Shown: positions 11,787 to 24,290, counted from the stretch's first letter. The stretch: 64,000 nucleotides of DNA from Symsagittifera roscoffensis (GCF_963678635.1 NC_087063.1:8216386-8280385), one strand, 5' to 3'. Notes: a model not told the origin generated them from the letters alone. A program made the numbers and translations.

Positions 11787-12067
11787 TAGGTCGACCAAAT
11801 TGATTTTCCGAGCTCTCCTAAAGCACTAAAAAGACGCGGTTTTGGGCATTTTTTTGGAAAATGCTGACAAGAAAATCACGTTTTTTTTGGCGCGCTCTCC
11901 CCCTCAAAGTTAGTATATATTGGCGCCAAGGGCGCGTTTAGAAAAATTTTAGGGTCGGTCGGCCAAAAATGAATTTCTTAAAAAGTACCAAAGGGGGGAC
12001 CCTTTGGGTCGGCAGGGGGTCAAATCCCTGAGAGGAAGGCTCCCCCCCCCCCCTAAATCCGCCCGTG
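11787..12067. mobile_element. hAT-type MITE, copy 3, truncated at its left end
   Basis: Begins with the internal family sequence TAGGTCGACCAAATTGATTT and ends CCCCCTAAATCCGCCCGTG, a diverged version of the CCCGCCCCTG terminus. Same orientation as copy 1. The left ~60 bp including the CAGGG terminus is missing. Confidence 0.75.
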
Positions 12068-12308
12068 TCTCTCTTGGTATAAAAATTATCAAAATATTCT
12101 AAATTTATCCAGTTGAGCCAATGTATCGAAAATAGTATTTTTGCTATGCCGTTCCGAAAAATGAGCATGTTGAGATTAAAAAGAATTTCCACTTTAAACA
12201 CACAGAAGTTACAGGCATGTATTGATTGAATTGACATTGAATACATACTTACACAGGCAAAGCTGCACTACGCAAACAATCAAAAAATTTCAACGAACGA
12301 CTTCTAAA

Positions 12309-12601
12309 ACGCCCCCCCCCTTTGGTACTTTTTAAGAAATCCATTTTTGGCCGACCGACCATAAAATTTTTCTAAAGGCGTCTTTGGCGCCAATATATAT
12401 ACTAATTTTGAGGGGGGAGCGCGCGCCGAAAAAATGCGATTTTTTGGTCAAAATTTTCTGGACTGTTTTTGCGGCGCAGAAAATTTGGCCAAAATAGGGA
12501 CTAAAAGTGCTTAGGGAGAGCTCGAAAAATCATTTCGGTCGATCTAAAAATCTTTTTGAAAATCCGCCCCCCCCCTCGAGAATTTCCTAGATCCGCCCCT
12601 G
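12309..12601. mobile_element. hAT-type MITE, copy 4, inverted relative to copy 3 and left-truncated
   Basis: Starts in CGCCCCCCCCCCTTTGGTAC and ends CTAGATCCGCCCCTG. It carries the family core GGGGGGAGCGCGCGCCGAAA. Copies 3 and 4 form an inverted pair ~240 bp apart, so the locus could have arisen from one composite insertion. Confidence 0.75.
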
Positions 12602-13849
12602 GATTAGGCTGTTAATTCAATTAATTTTAGATCAGCCAGCCAACAGATAGATGGAAGAGTATTAAAAATTAAGGAAACTGAAAAAAATTAAAATGACCGA
12701 AAATGTTGAACATTTGTCTACTTTCGAAAAAAACTAGTGGGTAACTTGCACTTCTAATGCTTCAAACAAATTGTTGAGCGTCGAAATTGCTTTTAAACAA
12801 GCTTTTTTTTACAAAAAATAATGAAAATTGATGCAACCGAACAACGTTAGTGGAGCATCCATCAAAGCTTCTACTTCACAATTTATTGATTGAAAAAAAT
12901 CAACTTTAAGATTCTATTTTAGGCCAATATCTATTAATATCTATTAATAACAAGGGCAGCCGTTTACTGGGCAAATATCACAAAATGTTCCGACCAAAAT
13001 TTTTAAAAAACGACACCAATTTGAAACAAAAAAGATTGTACTTTTTTGTGTTTTTAGTGTGTGGTGTCATCGTAAGATCTAAGCGGAACCATAGAAGTTG
13101 ACTATATTCAACAGCCGTAGTCAAATAGGTTTTCTGAATAGTTTTGATATTTTGAAGTTTTTGATTACAAAATGGCGTTAAAAAATTTCAATACTACTTT
13201 TTCTCAAGTGAAACTAAGTTTCCACGCCTTAAATTAGGCTTAAATAAGCTATTGTAGCCTGCAAACTTGATTTTGCAAACTCATTAGCTCGAAAACAGAC
13301 CAGAAACTTTTCAAAAGTTTTAATGTCGTTTTAAAAAAACTTTTTCAAAAACTTTAATATCGTTCGAGTCAATTCAAAGGGCTGAAATATTACACATAAT
13401 TCAACCCATTCCACCTATTTGTGGTACCTGATTGTGGGTGGAAAACAAAAAGAAACAAAAATTAAAACAATCCCGAATACAAAGTTCTTTCACATTTTTC
13501 AAATAGTCAGTAACTAACTAACTAGCTGAATCTCCATAACCCCGGTTTTCAAATTTTTGTTTTTTTAATCAGAAAAGATTCGAAAAAATGACCGACAACA
13601 TACCACTTCATGTTCCATATGAAAAATCAAAAAATGTATTTTTAAATGAAATCATTTACTTTTCGAATAAGATTCTTGTTTAATTTAATTGCTTAATTTC
13701 ATTAGCTTTCACGTAAATCATTTGCTTACATCAATTGTTTCAAAAGCTAAAACGTTTGGTGCAGACTAAATGAGAGGCGAGGTGTGAAATGTCTAGGACG
13801 ACACCATAAGGCTGGACTTTCAAGTTCGAGAAATATTTTTAAACCAAGT

Positions 13850-14150
13850 TTTTTTTTTGAATTTTTTATGATATAAAAAACGTCTGATCTCGAAAGCGAA
13901 ACAACTTCAAGCAGTCATTTTTAGAGGCAAGATTTGCAACTCCTGAAAACATCCTGATAGCAGCCACCATAGCGTTAAGAATTTTAATTTTTGTGAAGTT
14001 ATTTAATCTAAAATTTAAAGGATTTCAGCAGTCATGTTTTGAGGCGAGATTAAGAACTCCTGAGACTGCCTTGACAGCACCCCACAGTAGTATCGAGAAA
14101 ATCAAGCTTAATGAAATTTAGTTTTTTAAAAGATTTTCATTTAGATTTGA
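13850..14150. repeat. Two copies of the TATCTCGAAA / CAAGATT-GCAACTCCTGA satellite-like repeat
   Basis: Two ~150-bp units share GCAGTCAT-TTT-GAGGC-AGATT, AACTCCTGA and TGACAGC-CC. The same family makes the long array at 25440-26990 and a piece at 24720-24800, so it is dispersed as well as tandem. Confidence 0.65.
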
Positions 14151-15709
14151 AATGATTTCTAAAAATGAATTCTCAATCCAACGGTTTCTGATTCAAATAT
14201 TGTGAAACAAACACTGAAACGAAAAAATTTATTTGCGTTGCGAATAAACAAAAAAAAAACATATAAAAGCAATCGCGCTGCAGCAGATGTATAACGCAAT
14301 TTTATAAAGACCTTGGAAACTGTAATCAATAGATCAAATGGATAAAATGACTTACTTGAACACTCATATAGAAATATTTTAAACTTTGAATTCAGTAAGA
14401 AAACTGAAAAGTTGCAAGATATTGGCACTTTAACATATCAACATAGGAAACACTTCAACAAGTATCATGTAAAACGTCCGTTAAAAATATATCACCCAGC
14501 GATAGAAATCGTTGTAAATTTTTTCACAACATTGCACTTCAAAAAAGACTGAAATTTTACACTAACACAATAAAGTAAAAATCGTTAAACAGGGGATAAC
14601 ACAATCTGTAAAAAAAAAACAGGACAATTTTTTATAAAAAAAAGGAGTAAAAATTCAAAAATAACACAATTAGCTTACATTTGGCAACTTGCAGAAAGGA
14701 GGCATCAAGTGTTTCACCGAAATTGCAAACAGAAAAGGCACCTAATATCACTGAAGCAAAAAACAAAACCCCAGTGTCTTCAGATTTCAACTTCATAAAT
14801 AATAAAAACTTGATCAATCGTGGAACCTATAAAAGTTTCTCCTGGAATACATCTGCACAACACATTTTAGCTGCAATAATTAACACTCATTAATTGAATT
14901 GCAAAAAATGCGGCGAGAAATCCCACAAAAAAAAAGTTTCATTTCCACAAAAGTTTAAAAGGGGCAAAAAAGGATGGGTTTGATAGAATAATTGTGCTGA
15001 AATCAGTTCTACAAAATCTGTAGAAACTCTAGCATAAGTATTTATTCTTAATACATTTCAACACTTTCCGAAATGTTTTTCAGCTCGATAGTAATGTTCA
15101 CTCTGCGCAGAACAAAATGTAGGCATCCGCAACAATATAAATACTTTTAACTCAAAATTGTTTTCAAGAAAAACAAGATATTTTCGGCAATTGTTTCCAC
15201 AGAAGCTGAGCTGAAGAGAAGTCATATATCATTTTGACATGCTGACAATTGATTGTGGTGGTAAAACCAAAGTCAAAACTCCTGCAGATAACTGTTGAAT
15301 TTTGAATTCAGTGAAATGCGATTACTCGATCTTCATATTTTTAATCTTATTTGAAATAGTTAAAATCTGTACAAAAGTATAGAAGAACCCCGGTCGAGTA
15401 CCTCATAGAAAATGAGAAACAATTGATACCCATTCGAGTTTTGATACTCAGTGTACTTGATTGGTAACCACAAAACGGTGCGAAACTCAATTAAGAATAA
15501 CATGTTGCCAGCTTGATATCATAGGAGGCTAAAAGGGCATAAGTTACGCCTACAATAAGCGTGATTAATTTTAGTGCAGTCGTAATTTTCTAGTAGATTT
15601 ATACGCAGAGTTGAGCACTCTGCTCTCCCCGCATGAAACATACAGACTCATCTTCGAAAAATTATAACCAAGGAAAATCTGAATTTCAGAAGCTTTCAAT
15701 GAAAAAAAA

Positions 15710-15799
15710 GAAGCTAGCTTTGCATCGAAAACACTTTCTAATTATTAATGAAAGAAGCCTAGCTTTGCATCGAAACAACTTTCTAATTAATAATGAAAT
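15710..15799. repeat. 44-bp tandem duplication
   Basis: GAAGCTAGCTTTGCATCGAA at 15710 is repeated as GAAGCCTAGCTTTGCATCGA at 15754, each followed by CTTTCTAATTA-TAATGAA. Two copies only, recent enough to be about 90% alike. Confidence 0.85.
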
Positions 15800-15990
15800 C
15801 AGTTGAATCATAAGAACCTTGTTGCAGTTGAAGGTCCCAGTTCATTAATAAGTCGTTTTTTCAAAAAAAAATATATTAACTCAGAATAATAGTGCGCCAA
15901 TAGCCAAAATATGTCTTTTTCTCATACGTCTGAGAGCGCAAAGTCAAAAACATGTATATTTCAAACTGTAAAAGGGTTTAGCGACGCTGG

Positions 15991-16327
15991 CAGGGGTAGA
16001 TGGGGGGGGGTTGCCCCCCTTCTTAGGAATTTTACCCCCTGACAACCCAAAGGGTCCCCCTTTGTACTGTTTTGAGATATAAATTTTTGGTGAAGGACCC
16101 TAAAATTTTTCTAAAGCAGGCTTCGGCGCGAATCTCTACTAATTTCGAGTGGGGAGCGCGCGACAAAAAAATGCGATTTTTTGGTAAACGTTTTCCAAAA
16201 AGTGCTTAAACGAGTAAAAATTAGCTCAAAACATCAATTTGATCGACCTAAAAAAAGTTCGACAAAAATTTTCAAAATTTTTTAAAAATCTGCCCCCCTC
16301 CTTGAGAAAATCTTAGATCCGCCCCTG
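15991..16327. mobile_element. hAT-type MITE, copy 5, with near-perfect 8-bp target duplication
   Basis: 337 bp from CAGGGGTAGATGGGG to TTAGATCCGCCCCTG. The flanks are GACGCTGG (15983-15990) and GACGCCGG (16328-16335), matching at 7 of 8. Orientation as copy 2. Confidence 0.88.
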
Positions 16328-19300
16328 GACGCCGGTAACAATTGAGTCACAGAGCGAAAATATGGAAACCGTTGAGGTGAGGTTATTTTGTTAAAAATGG
16401 GTAAAAATTCACTGAAAATAGAAATTAATGGTGAAAACTGAACAGTCTAAAAAGAAAACCAATTCAATTGGCTCAATATTTCTTCTTACTGTGGTCCTAG
16501 AATTGTTTCGTAGAAATTTATAGACGATGTTGCTTCTGGACGATTTAGATGAATATTGCAAAAACATTTTGAATAAAAAATTTCGAGACAGTTTAATGAT
16601 TTTTTTGAGACAATTGGAAAGTTCGTGGTGTTTTTTATATATCATCATTATTTGTTCGACTTTTTTCTGATTATTTAGTTCTCTGAATATTTCACTAGAT
16701 GTGATTTTTTGATGATAATCTCCGATTTTTACGCGCAGATGAAAAACGATACAAACAATTTCGTAAAAAAGGAGCTCTTGCATGATATATTTTCATATGG
16801 GTTACATTTTCAAATTTTTTATTCGGGTTATGTTGTGGCCAATTTTATCTAGATTTCATATAGATATCGACTCCTATACTTGAACATTATATAGAAATTA
16901 CTGTTTTTAGGAATGTTTGACAAAACTGGTTGACTTGTTCTTGTTCCTGTTCCGATCATTTGAAAAATGAGGAGCAACTTGGTATCTGATTGTGCATAGA
17001 AAACAATAAAAAAGAAAAACAACTAAAACGCAATCGAATACAATTGTTTTCTATGCAAATAATCATCTGAGTGAGTTGAATGATTTAGCAAATTAAGGCC
17101 CTGTCATTTGTGATTCTAACGATATTAGCACAACACATTTTAAGAAAAACCAGTTTGAAATTTTTCGTCTTATACCCAGCGAGTATTGCAAGCAAGCAGG
17201 CGTACAATAACTTCTTTTTTCGCCAATTTTAATTTAAGGAATCTAATCTCTCCTGTTTTTTACTCAGATATTTTATCACACCCGCAGAAAAAAAACGAAA
17301 CTAACTTTCAAAAAAATTTGTGTTTTTTAAGACTGTGGTCGGAACATTCTGTGCTAGTTGCGCAGTAATCGGTTATCCTTGTTTATTATATGCAATTCAT
17401 ATTTGACCACACAATCTATATAACGGCGAAGTTGTATTTTTGATCAAGATTCAATTACAAAAAATTAAAATGAGGATTTTGCACGATATTATCATTGTAT
17501 ATTTTGATTGAAAACTTTTAATGTTTTTCATTTATTTTTAATTTTGAACTCTTTATTTATGAAGCAGTAACATCGGAGATAGCCTTTCTTGACTTCATTC
17601 ATTTGAAATACATCCTTATATACAGGAAAGGAGCCTTATGAGACTCCATAATTCAATTTGTTTTAGTGCATTTTGTCTTTATTCATGTAAGCATACTGTT
17701 TACAATCTGATATGTTTACAACTGAAACATTATATGCTGAATCTCTCATTTCGTAATCAAAACACTTGTTTAAGAGCTTGAGACCAACAGTCTCGAAAGC
17801 TTTTCGTAAACCAAAAACACTAGTTTCGATGTATTGACTCACTATCTGAAATGTTTTTTTTATTGCTCCATTATGCCCCTTTTGTTGAATATGAATCACT
17901 TTCTCGCTTAACAAAGTATTTGTTGAAATTTTCTTTGGCATTTCAAAAGATACAAACAAAAATTGAATTGAAACCGACGTTTTCTTTTCACTTACACTAC
18001 CCTTGTGCGTAGAAAACATTAAATCAAGACATGTTATTGTCTTCGTAGTCGCCTTTATTGGCTGTTTGGCGAGCATACAGTAAATTTGAAGCCCAAACAA
18101 ATAGCTACTCACTTAACTCCGTTTTTTGAGCTACGCATATTAATGATTTGATTAAACCCTGGGAGAACTAGTCTATCACGGAGGGTTTTTATTTTGGTAA
18201 TGTACTAATTATTGACTGCTCTTGTTGAATGTAAACACAGGAATTTTGCTGTTGCAGTTTACAATCAAGGTTCATTTGAAGGATATTTTCATTAACGTTT
18301 TGCACTACCTAAGATTCAGTATTTTTTGCGCACAATTATGTCCACCCCTTCCTCTTTTCTTTTGATTACTGAGATAACAAAAAAAATGTCACCCTTCCAG
18401 TTGAAACTTAATCTAGTGTCCCTAGGTTTCACATGTTCCATTATACATCTTGCTGCAGATTCCTGCAGCTATTAAAAAAATTGGCAGCTCTGATATTTTT
18501 CTTAATAGAGCAAATAATTTTAAGAAAAAAGTGTTATTAGTTTTCGCTGTTCTCCTGCATTATCAGTTATGAACCACCTCATCTATTATTGAAACTATAT
18601 AAAGTCTTGTACATTCGACTCAATCTGTATTCTAGCACAAAATTTGTTGATATTAAGTAACTTGCATTCGCTTTTAATTTCAGTTATAATCAAACTTAAG
18701 TCATCAAATTATAAAACACTTGCTCTCGCAAGTGTTATTAAAAGCTTTTCCAGCCCTTTTTTAAGTTCCTCTCTTTAATTTGAATGAGGCAAAAGTTCAC
18801 TGAGGAGTTAATTCAGTTCTACTTCTGTACTATGCCCAAAAGTAATACAACAGTCTTTCGAAAATAGCCTTCAAAAGTTCGTCAAAAACATTCGAAAACT
18901 TGAACGATTAAACATTCTGTATTTCACTGGATTTTTCAGTGTTCTGGAGAAAATCAAGATGAGTCTTTCATTGAAAATTTTCCATTTTTCAAGCAGAATA
19001 TTTTGCATGTTCGCGCGATCTTCAGTAATTGTTGCTCTGTTTTCGGTAACAACGTTTCCAGTAGTGCTACAAACAGGATCAGACGGATTCCTCGAAAGTG
19101 GTATGCAGAAGTTCTCTCGCCAAAGTAGTGCGTATTGGATACTCAATGTTATTTAATACCTGAATAACACGCAGGCCAAATTGCGCTAAGTATTCGCAAA
19201 GCCCTTGGAAGGTTTTTCCTCGAACGAACGTAAGAACTTTCAACCATTCGGCTGCACCACTCAAATCTAACCTAGGCTTGCGAAAACTGAAACAGAAATT

Positions 19301-20697
19301 GACTATTGTTTTTAAAAATCAAACAGACACAAAACTAGAATTTGCAACCACGACTGAAAAATTTGCGAATGGTAGCTCTACATGGAAATAAAAATTTAAC
19401 TTACTATGCTTTCGAAAATACTTAAAAACCCTCTACGGAAACGAACATAGACACTGAGCTAAATTCCAATGTCTTGCAAAGTTCAACCACTGGCCGCCAA
19501 AAAAGCGGATACATCAATTGCTTTTGAATGGCTAATGCTTGAATTTCATGCAGCAAAATGCCAACTTTCCTTAATGGATTAGTTTTTTTGAAAGCTATAT
19601 AGATTTAAAAATTAGACAATAACATATTACAAAATTCAATAAGCTCTAAGAACTGGACCTATGAATTTCATAAGAAAAAACGGATACACGCCTTGAATAA
19701 AAAAATAACCCTTGTGAATGAAGGCTTAGGAAAAAAACAATTACTTAAATACTGAACAATTTTACACATATTTAATTTTTCACCAGTTTTTTGAACACCG
19801 GCTATAGCCTGAGCGGATGAAACACATGTTGCTTAAAGATTTGAATGCGCATAAAACCTCCTCCTTTTAATGCGAACCAACGGTTCAAACCACTCATTGC
19901 CAAGAATTGTGCTGGTTACACATCGACTGTCATGGTGGACTCCTCCTTTGCCTTGAATGTGGTTAGAAAAATGTGAATTAACACAGAGGCGCGGCGGAGC
20001 TTCGCATCACACGCGATACGTTATTAAGATAACATGACAAGAAAGCCAACAGAAAAAGAGACTAATGCAATTACGTTAAAAACTGTTTGAAAAATTTTTT
20101 AAGTTTGACTCGATTTCTGAGTTTGACTACAAATTTCTAAGTTTGACTCGATTTGAGGAAAAGCTCAATTTGTCCTGCAATTTGAATGTAAAAGCTCACT
20201 TAGCATTATGACAAAATTTACTTTCTTGCAACTAAGTCTACAATACTTAACTGGAACGCGTTGAGCCTAAATGCAACTGTTGTAAAAAATATTGAGCAAT
20301 ATAATTTTGGAAATTTTAATTCCACCCCGACGCCTAAAAATCTTTTGTCGCCCTACAAACAACGCATATGAAGCAATTAAACCTATATAAAATTAGCCGA
20401 AAATGATTTAGGACAAAACTTCTAAAGTTAAAAAAAGTAAACAGCCAACAAGCAGCTGTAAAAGAGTCAATGAACACCAAAGAAACAAAAAAAACTGACT
20501 TTCTTCGAAAACACTTCAGCTTTCGAAAGAAAAAACAAATCGCTTTAAAGATCTTTGAATTACGAACAATTTATGATTGACTCGTTTTTGATAAAAAAAT
20601 ATTTATAATTCAAAAAACCTGGATCAGTAGGTGTTTTTTTTTCCGCTGAAAAATCTGAACAGAGCCAACAGACAGTTGGAGAAAAGTCAATGAACAC

Positions 20698-20765
20698 AAT
20701 TAAACAAAAATATACGGACTTGGGATTTTTCAAAAAATAAGTCCGTATATTTTTTCTGTTTAATT
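20698..20765. repeat. Strong isolated hairpin
   Basis: AATTAAACAAAAATATACGG at 20698 pairs with CCGTATATTTTTTCTGTTTA further down; the arms are about 24 bp with one or two mismatches and a 17-base loop that itself contains TTTTT/AAAAA. It could be a transposon end or a structured RNA; nothing in the context decides. Confidence 0.55.
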
Positions 20766-21453
20766 AAGTTTCGAAATTGAAAGAAAAAAAATAGCCTTGA
20801 ACCTCTTTGCAATTCTAGAACTTTTGATAAAATTAACCCATTTTGCAAAAACTGGAGCAATAGGTAAAAATTTTTTATTTCGCTGGGATATTCGATAATT
20901 GAATTCCACTTTCGAAGGTAAAAGTCCATTATGTTTTTCGTGACTTTTACATTTTCGCTATTCAATTGTGGAGTTTCCCCTCCTTTTAAAAAATAAAACG
21001 AGCTGACCTTAAAAAAATCATAAGTCAAACCGCGAAAAAGAAACATCCAAGAAAAAAATATAAACAGAAACGAAGCTGAAAGTATTTAATATTACAGGAG
21101 CAAATCATAACTAGATTAAACTATAGATAAAAAATTTAAAGTGGAAAAAAATTGCATGGAGTTAAAACTAGACTGACACAAAGTCACTTCAACGCCAACA
21201 GTACACTTCCAAGATAAGCAATAGTTATCAGGAACAGCAATCGGTTAATTGTGAATTTTCCAAATTGAACATTTCAGACCAAAAGCTTCAGTGACTCTGC
21301 TAGACAAGTTCTTAGCCTGGAAAAATTGTATGTTCCGATTTGATCATGCTTGCCAATTGCAAGCGCAATAATACGAAAGTAAAAATCATTCTATTAATTA
21401 TCATGATACACATTTGAAGACTTGATAAATAAATTAGGTCAACAACAGGCAAT

Positions 21454-22467
21454 CTACTTGCACCGTTTATAGAGTTTTGCTATTAGAACTTCGAACGCGT
21501 TTTTTACGCCATCATTTTCGAGTTTTGAAATGTTTTCCATCAATTTATGGTAACTTGAATCCTCGTACTCTCTGAATCTAGACTTCAAATCAAGCTGTTC
21601 GAAAACTTCTTTAACCTTTTCGATTTTTAAGTCGTCGAAATATCCATAATTTTCGTTCAAAATATCCCTTTGCTTATTACTGCAATGCTTTAGGGCTTGT
21701 ACTACCAGCCAAGAACATTTGTTATCCTGGATATCAGTACCTATCTTTCCAGTAACTGCAGGATCCCCGTATAAATCCAAAAAATCATCTTGAATTTGAA
21801 AATAGACTCCCAATCCTATGGATATTTCTTCAATTTTCTTCAGCAACTTCTCAGAGTCAAGGCCGGTCAGTAAAACAGCACAGACGATTGGCAAGTATAT
21901 TGAGTAATAGGCAGTCTTGTAGGTCGCTATACTCAAATAGCGCTCCTCTGAGAACTTATCCAAATTGGGTTTACCAACGGGCGCTGTGACCAAATCCATC
22001 GTTTGGCCTATTGTTGTTCGGTATACAATGTCGTGAAACAAGTCAACAATCTTTGGATAACAAGGCAGTTTGTGGCACTTTGCTTTGATCAACTTGTAAA
22101 CGATCTGTTCTAAGAAGAACGTGTCATTTATAGCGTCTAGATCAACAGATGGGACTTTATACCAACAAGGTTTGCCTCTTCTTGTTTCAGAATGATCCAT
22201 CATATCATCGGCAATTAGGAAGAACGCCTGCATAATTTCAACAGCCCATCCTACGTATATCGCTTGCTCTTTCAAAGCTTGTTTTTCATCATCATTAATG
22301 TCTGTTCTCGAATTCTCGATGAGCTGGTATGTTTGGACTACGGCTAAGCCTCGGTTTAGTTTCCCGTCTGGAACAGTGTAATCCAAGAGACTTCTTAATC
22401 GTTCCAGAACATCGGATAGTCTTGTGTCTGTTGACAACACGTCGCAACTTAGAACTGATTCGAGTAC
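21454..22467 (-). CDS. FPPS: Farnesyl diphosphate synthase, main exon
   Basis: Makes FPP from DMAPP/IPP by two head-to-tail condensations in the isoprenoid (mevalonate) pathway. With the 45-base first exon the protein is 352 residues, the usual length for animal FPPS. Visible motifs are GKLNRG, the first Asp-rich motif DDMMD (about residues 102-106) preceded by AFFLIA, where the two Phe at -5/-4 set the C15 product length, ETRRGKPCWY, GQTMDL, KTAYYS-YLP and the second Asp-rich motif FQIQDDFLDLYGD (about 242-246). The C-terminus KLYKRCK is family-typical. The open frame continues upstream to a Met (MKSVNLVS...), but that stretch is a polypyrimidine tract ending TTTTTATTCAG, an intron 3' end, so the exon starts at GTACTCGAATC. 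Confidence 0.95.
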   Translation of the reverse strand, partial: VLESVLSCDVLSTDTRLSDVLERLRSLLDYTVPDGKLNRGLAVVQTYQLIENSRTDINDDEKQALKEQAIYVGWAVEIMQAFFLIADDMMDHSETRRGKPCWYKVPSVDLDAINDTFFLEQIVYKLIKAKCHKLPCYPKIVDLFHDIVYRTTIGQTMDLVTAPVGKPNLDKFSEERYLSIATYKTAYYSIYLPIVCAVLLTGLDSEKLLKKIEEISIGLGVYFQIQDDFLDLYGDPAVTGKIGTDIQDNKCSWLVVQALKHCSNKQRDILNENYGYFDDLKIEKVKEVFEQLDLKSRFREYEDSSYHKLMENISKLENDGVKNAFEVLIAKLYKRCK

Positions 22468-23905
22468 CTGAATAAAAACTAAGATAAGCAAAGACACTAG
22501 ATTCACTGATTTCAAAACGGTTGCGGAATAGCTTCGAGCTTAATTTTGAAAATTACTTTTCGTGGAAATCACTATCACGGCCGGTTCAATAAGGTAGATT
22601 ATCGCAGCCTAAATAAACATATTAACAAACTTTCGGCTATCTCAATTTAAAAAATGATTATGTTAATTATTTCCTTAACACATCCAATCACAAAAAAGCT
22701 GGTGCATGAAAATGACTTGTAACACAGTTTTTACTCACTGCACAAGTGGACAAAATTTAGCGCAAATTCAGGTTTTTACTCTCTAAAATGACTTTTTTCA
22801 AAATCCATTTCGGACATTTATTTCGATTTTCAGCAAAACTTGTACATAGACCCAGAGAAAATTATCAGAGCTACCCTCTATGAAACTATCAATGTTTGGT
22901 TTCTAAGACTTACCTATGAAATCCGGGTCTGAAAATTCCAGATTTCCTCACCTGCACTGAATTTTATATCGTAGTGAACTCGTTCTTGAATGAACTGAGT
23001 AAAAAATTTATTTATGCGACGTAAAACTTTTGCAACGAGAAAATTAAAATAATCAGTGAGAAAGTTTTAGTAAGCTCGGCTGTTAGTTACTTTTTCACGC
23101 GGGTTGAAAAGCTTAGCGCAGATAAGGAAATCTGGCATTTTCGCACCCGGATTACATTAGTTATAGTCTTTGAAACCAAACAATGATAGTTTCATAGAGG
23201 GTAGCTCTGATCATTTATGCTCTTGGTGTCTGTAAAATTTTTGCTGAAAATCGAAGTAAATGTTGCCCTAAATGGAGATTGAAAAAGGCATTTTGGAGAG
23301 TAAAAACCTGAATTTGCACTTAATTTTGTCCACTAATACTAGTGTATTTCGTTTGTTTGATTGTTCAAAAAAAACACGTAAACATGTTGCATCCTAGCGT
23401 TTTATCTAGTAGATAAGCAACAGATATATATTGCATCCAGAAAATTTGTGAAATCGAGACACGCAGTGTCTAGATGTGAACAAATTTCGAGATTCAAAAT
23501 AAACTGTTGCTTATCTGTCTGGTATGAAACACCGGTGAATTTTATTTCGAACTAAACTCGAACTACACACTCATTTTAAAGTTTTCACGTGATTTTTTCT
23601 TTCTGAAATATTTTGGATGATTGCTCTAGGAAGGATATTGCACTACTGTTTCAAATAATGCACTAACTTTTCCAATATTGTACCGAGACATACGCAACAC
23701 GTGTGTTTTATTTTGCATAAAAATTACAGCGAAAATTTTTTTTCATATAATGAGAAAATCCCGACATGCAAAAGCAGATAAATATATAATATAATAGAAA
23801 ACTTAGTAGATAAATATAATAGGAGCAACGCCGCTAATTATTTGAAATTCTAGTAATTACTAAATTGCCCAAAAATATACAAATTTTGAAAAACCTACGC
23901 CTTAC
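22468..23905 (-). other. FPPS intron 1 (phase 0)
   Basis: 1438 bp, with donor TCG|GTAAGGCG at its 5' end (23905 downward) and acceptor TTTTTATTCAG at 22468. Most of it is the large inverted-repeat element at 22745-23334 plus a smaller imperfect hairpin around 23395-23520 (AGATAAGCAACAG pairing with CTGTTGCTTATCT). Confidence 0.85.
22745..23334. mobile_element. Large inverted-repeat (foldback) element within the FPPS intron
   Basis: Termini AGTGGACAAAATT and AATTTTGTCCACT are inverted. Arms of ~210 bp (22745-22960 and 23130-23334) share GAAACTATCA-TGTTTGGTTTC / GAAACCAAACA-TGATAGTTTC and ACCCTCTATGAAAC / GTTTCATAGAGGGT. It encodes nothing. Termini resemble Tc1/mariner-type MITE ends, but a TA duplication is not clear. 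Confidence 0.75.
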
Positions 23906-23950
23906 CGATTCATATCGTTTTCTGAAGTCTTCTTTTGTCATTTCAGCCAT
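23906..23950 (-). CDS. FPPS: Farnesyl diphosphate synthase, first coding exon
   Basis: Fifteen codons, MAEMTKEDFRKRYES, followed by a strong donor GTAAGGCGTAGG. Joining in phase 0 to VLESVLSCDV in the main exon gives a normal FPPS N-terminus without a signal peptide, consistent with a cytosolic or peroxisomal enzyme. The in-frame upstream bases (CTATCCGCG before ATG) are taken as 5' untranslated. Too short to be found as an open frame; called from splice consensus and fit. Confidence 0.8.
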
Positions 23951-24080
23951 CGCGGATAGCTTACTTCCAGCCAGTATCTAGGACAAACTTGAATTGATCA
24001 CTTGTTCAAACTCATCTTTTACGGTAGTCTAGAAACCGCAAACTAACCGCACTGAAACCACTCCCACAAATATCTGAAAT

Positions 24081-24290
24081 AATACCACTTATTCCATGTA
24101 ATAAACCAGCACCTTGTAAATGGAAGATAACACGAAAAGCGAGTACATATTTAAGATAAGAAAACTTTGAACAGAATAAGTGGGCAATACCACTTATTCC
24201 ATGTAATAAACCAACACCTTGTGTGTACATGGAAGATAACACGAAAAGCGAGTATATATTTAAGATAAGAAAATTTAGAACAGTAAATTC
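24081..24290. repeat. 105-bp tandem duplication
   Basis: AATACCACTTATTCCATGTA begins at 24081 and again at 24186; both copies continue through ACCAGCACCTTGT/ACCAACACCTTGT, GAAGATAACACGAAAAGCGA and TTTAAGATAAGAAAA. Two copies, >90% alike, in the region upstream of FPPS. Confidence 0.9.

Larger units (their letters stand above)
11236..21453. other. Intergenic region, repeats only
   Basis: About 10 kb of AT-rich DNA between two genes that point toward each other. It contains MITE copies 3-5, short tandem duplications and a hairpin, annotated separately. The longest open frame (17663-18112, - strand, 149 codons) shows no recognisable domain or codon pattern, so I do not call it a gene. No tRNA or rRNA is visible. 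Confidence 0.6.

Noticed and set aside
16409-16783. 124-codon - strand ORF
   Set aside because: Lys/Ile/Phe-rich as expected from AT-rich noncoding DNA; no family resemblance.
17663-18112. 149-codon - strand ORF
   Set aside because: No recognisable domain, composition like surrounding AT-rich DNA, no splice or promoter support. Chance ORF cannot be excluded but I do not call a gene.
18871-19264. Overlapping short ORFs on both strands resembling an exon
   Set aside because: No family match and no consistent splice sites; not supportable.
22468-22515. Apparent N-terminal signal peptide of FPPS (MKSVNLVSLLILVFIQ)
   Set aside because: The underlying DNA is a polypyrimidine tract ending in CAG, and a better first exon lies upstream; it is intron.
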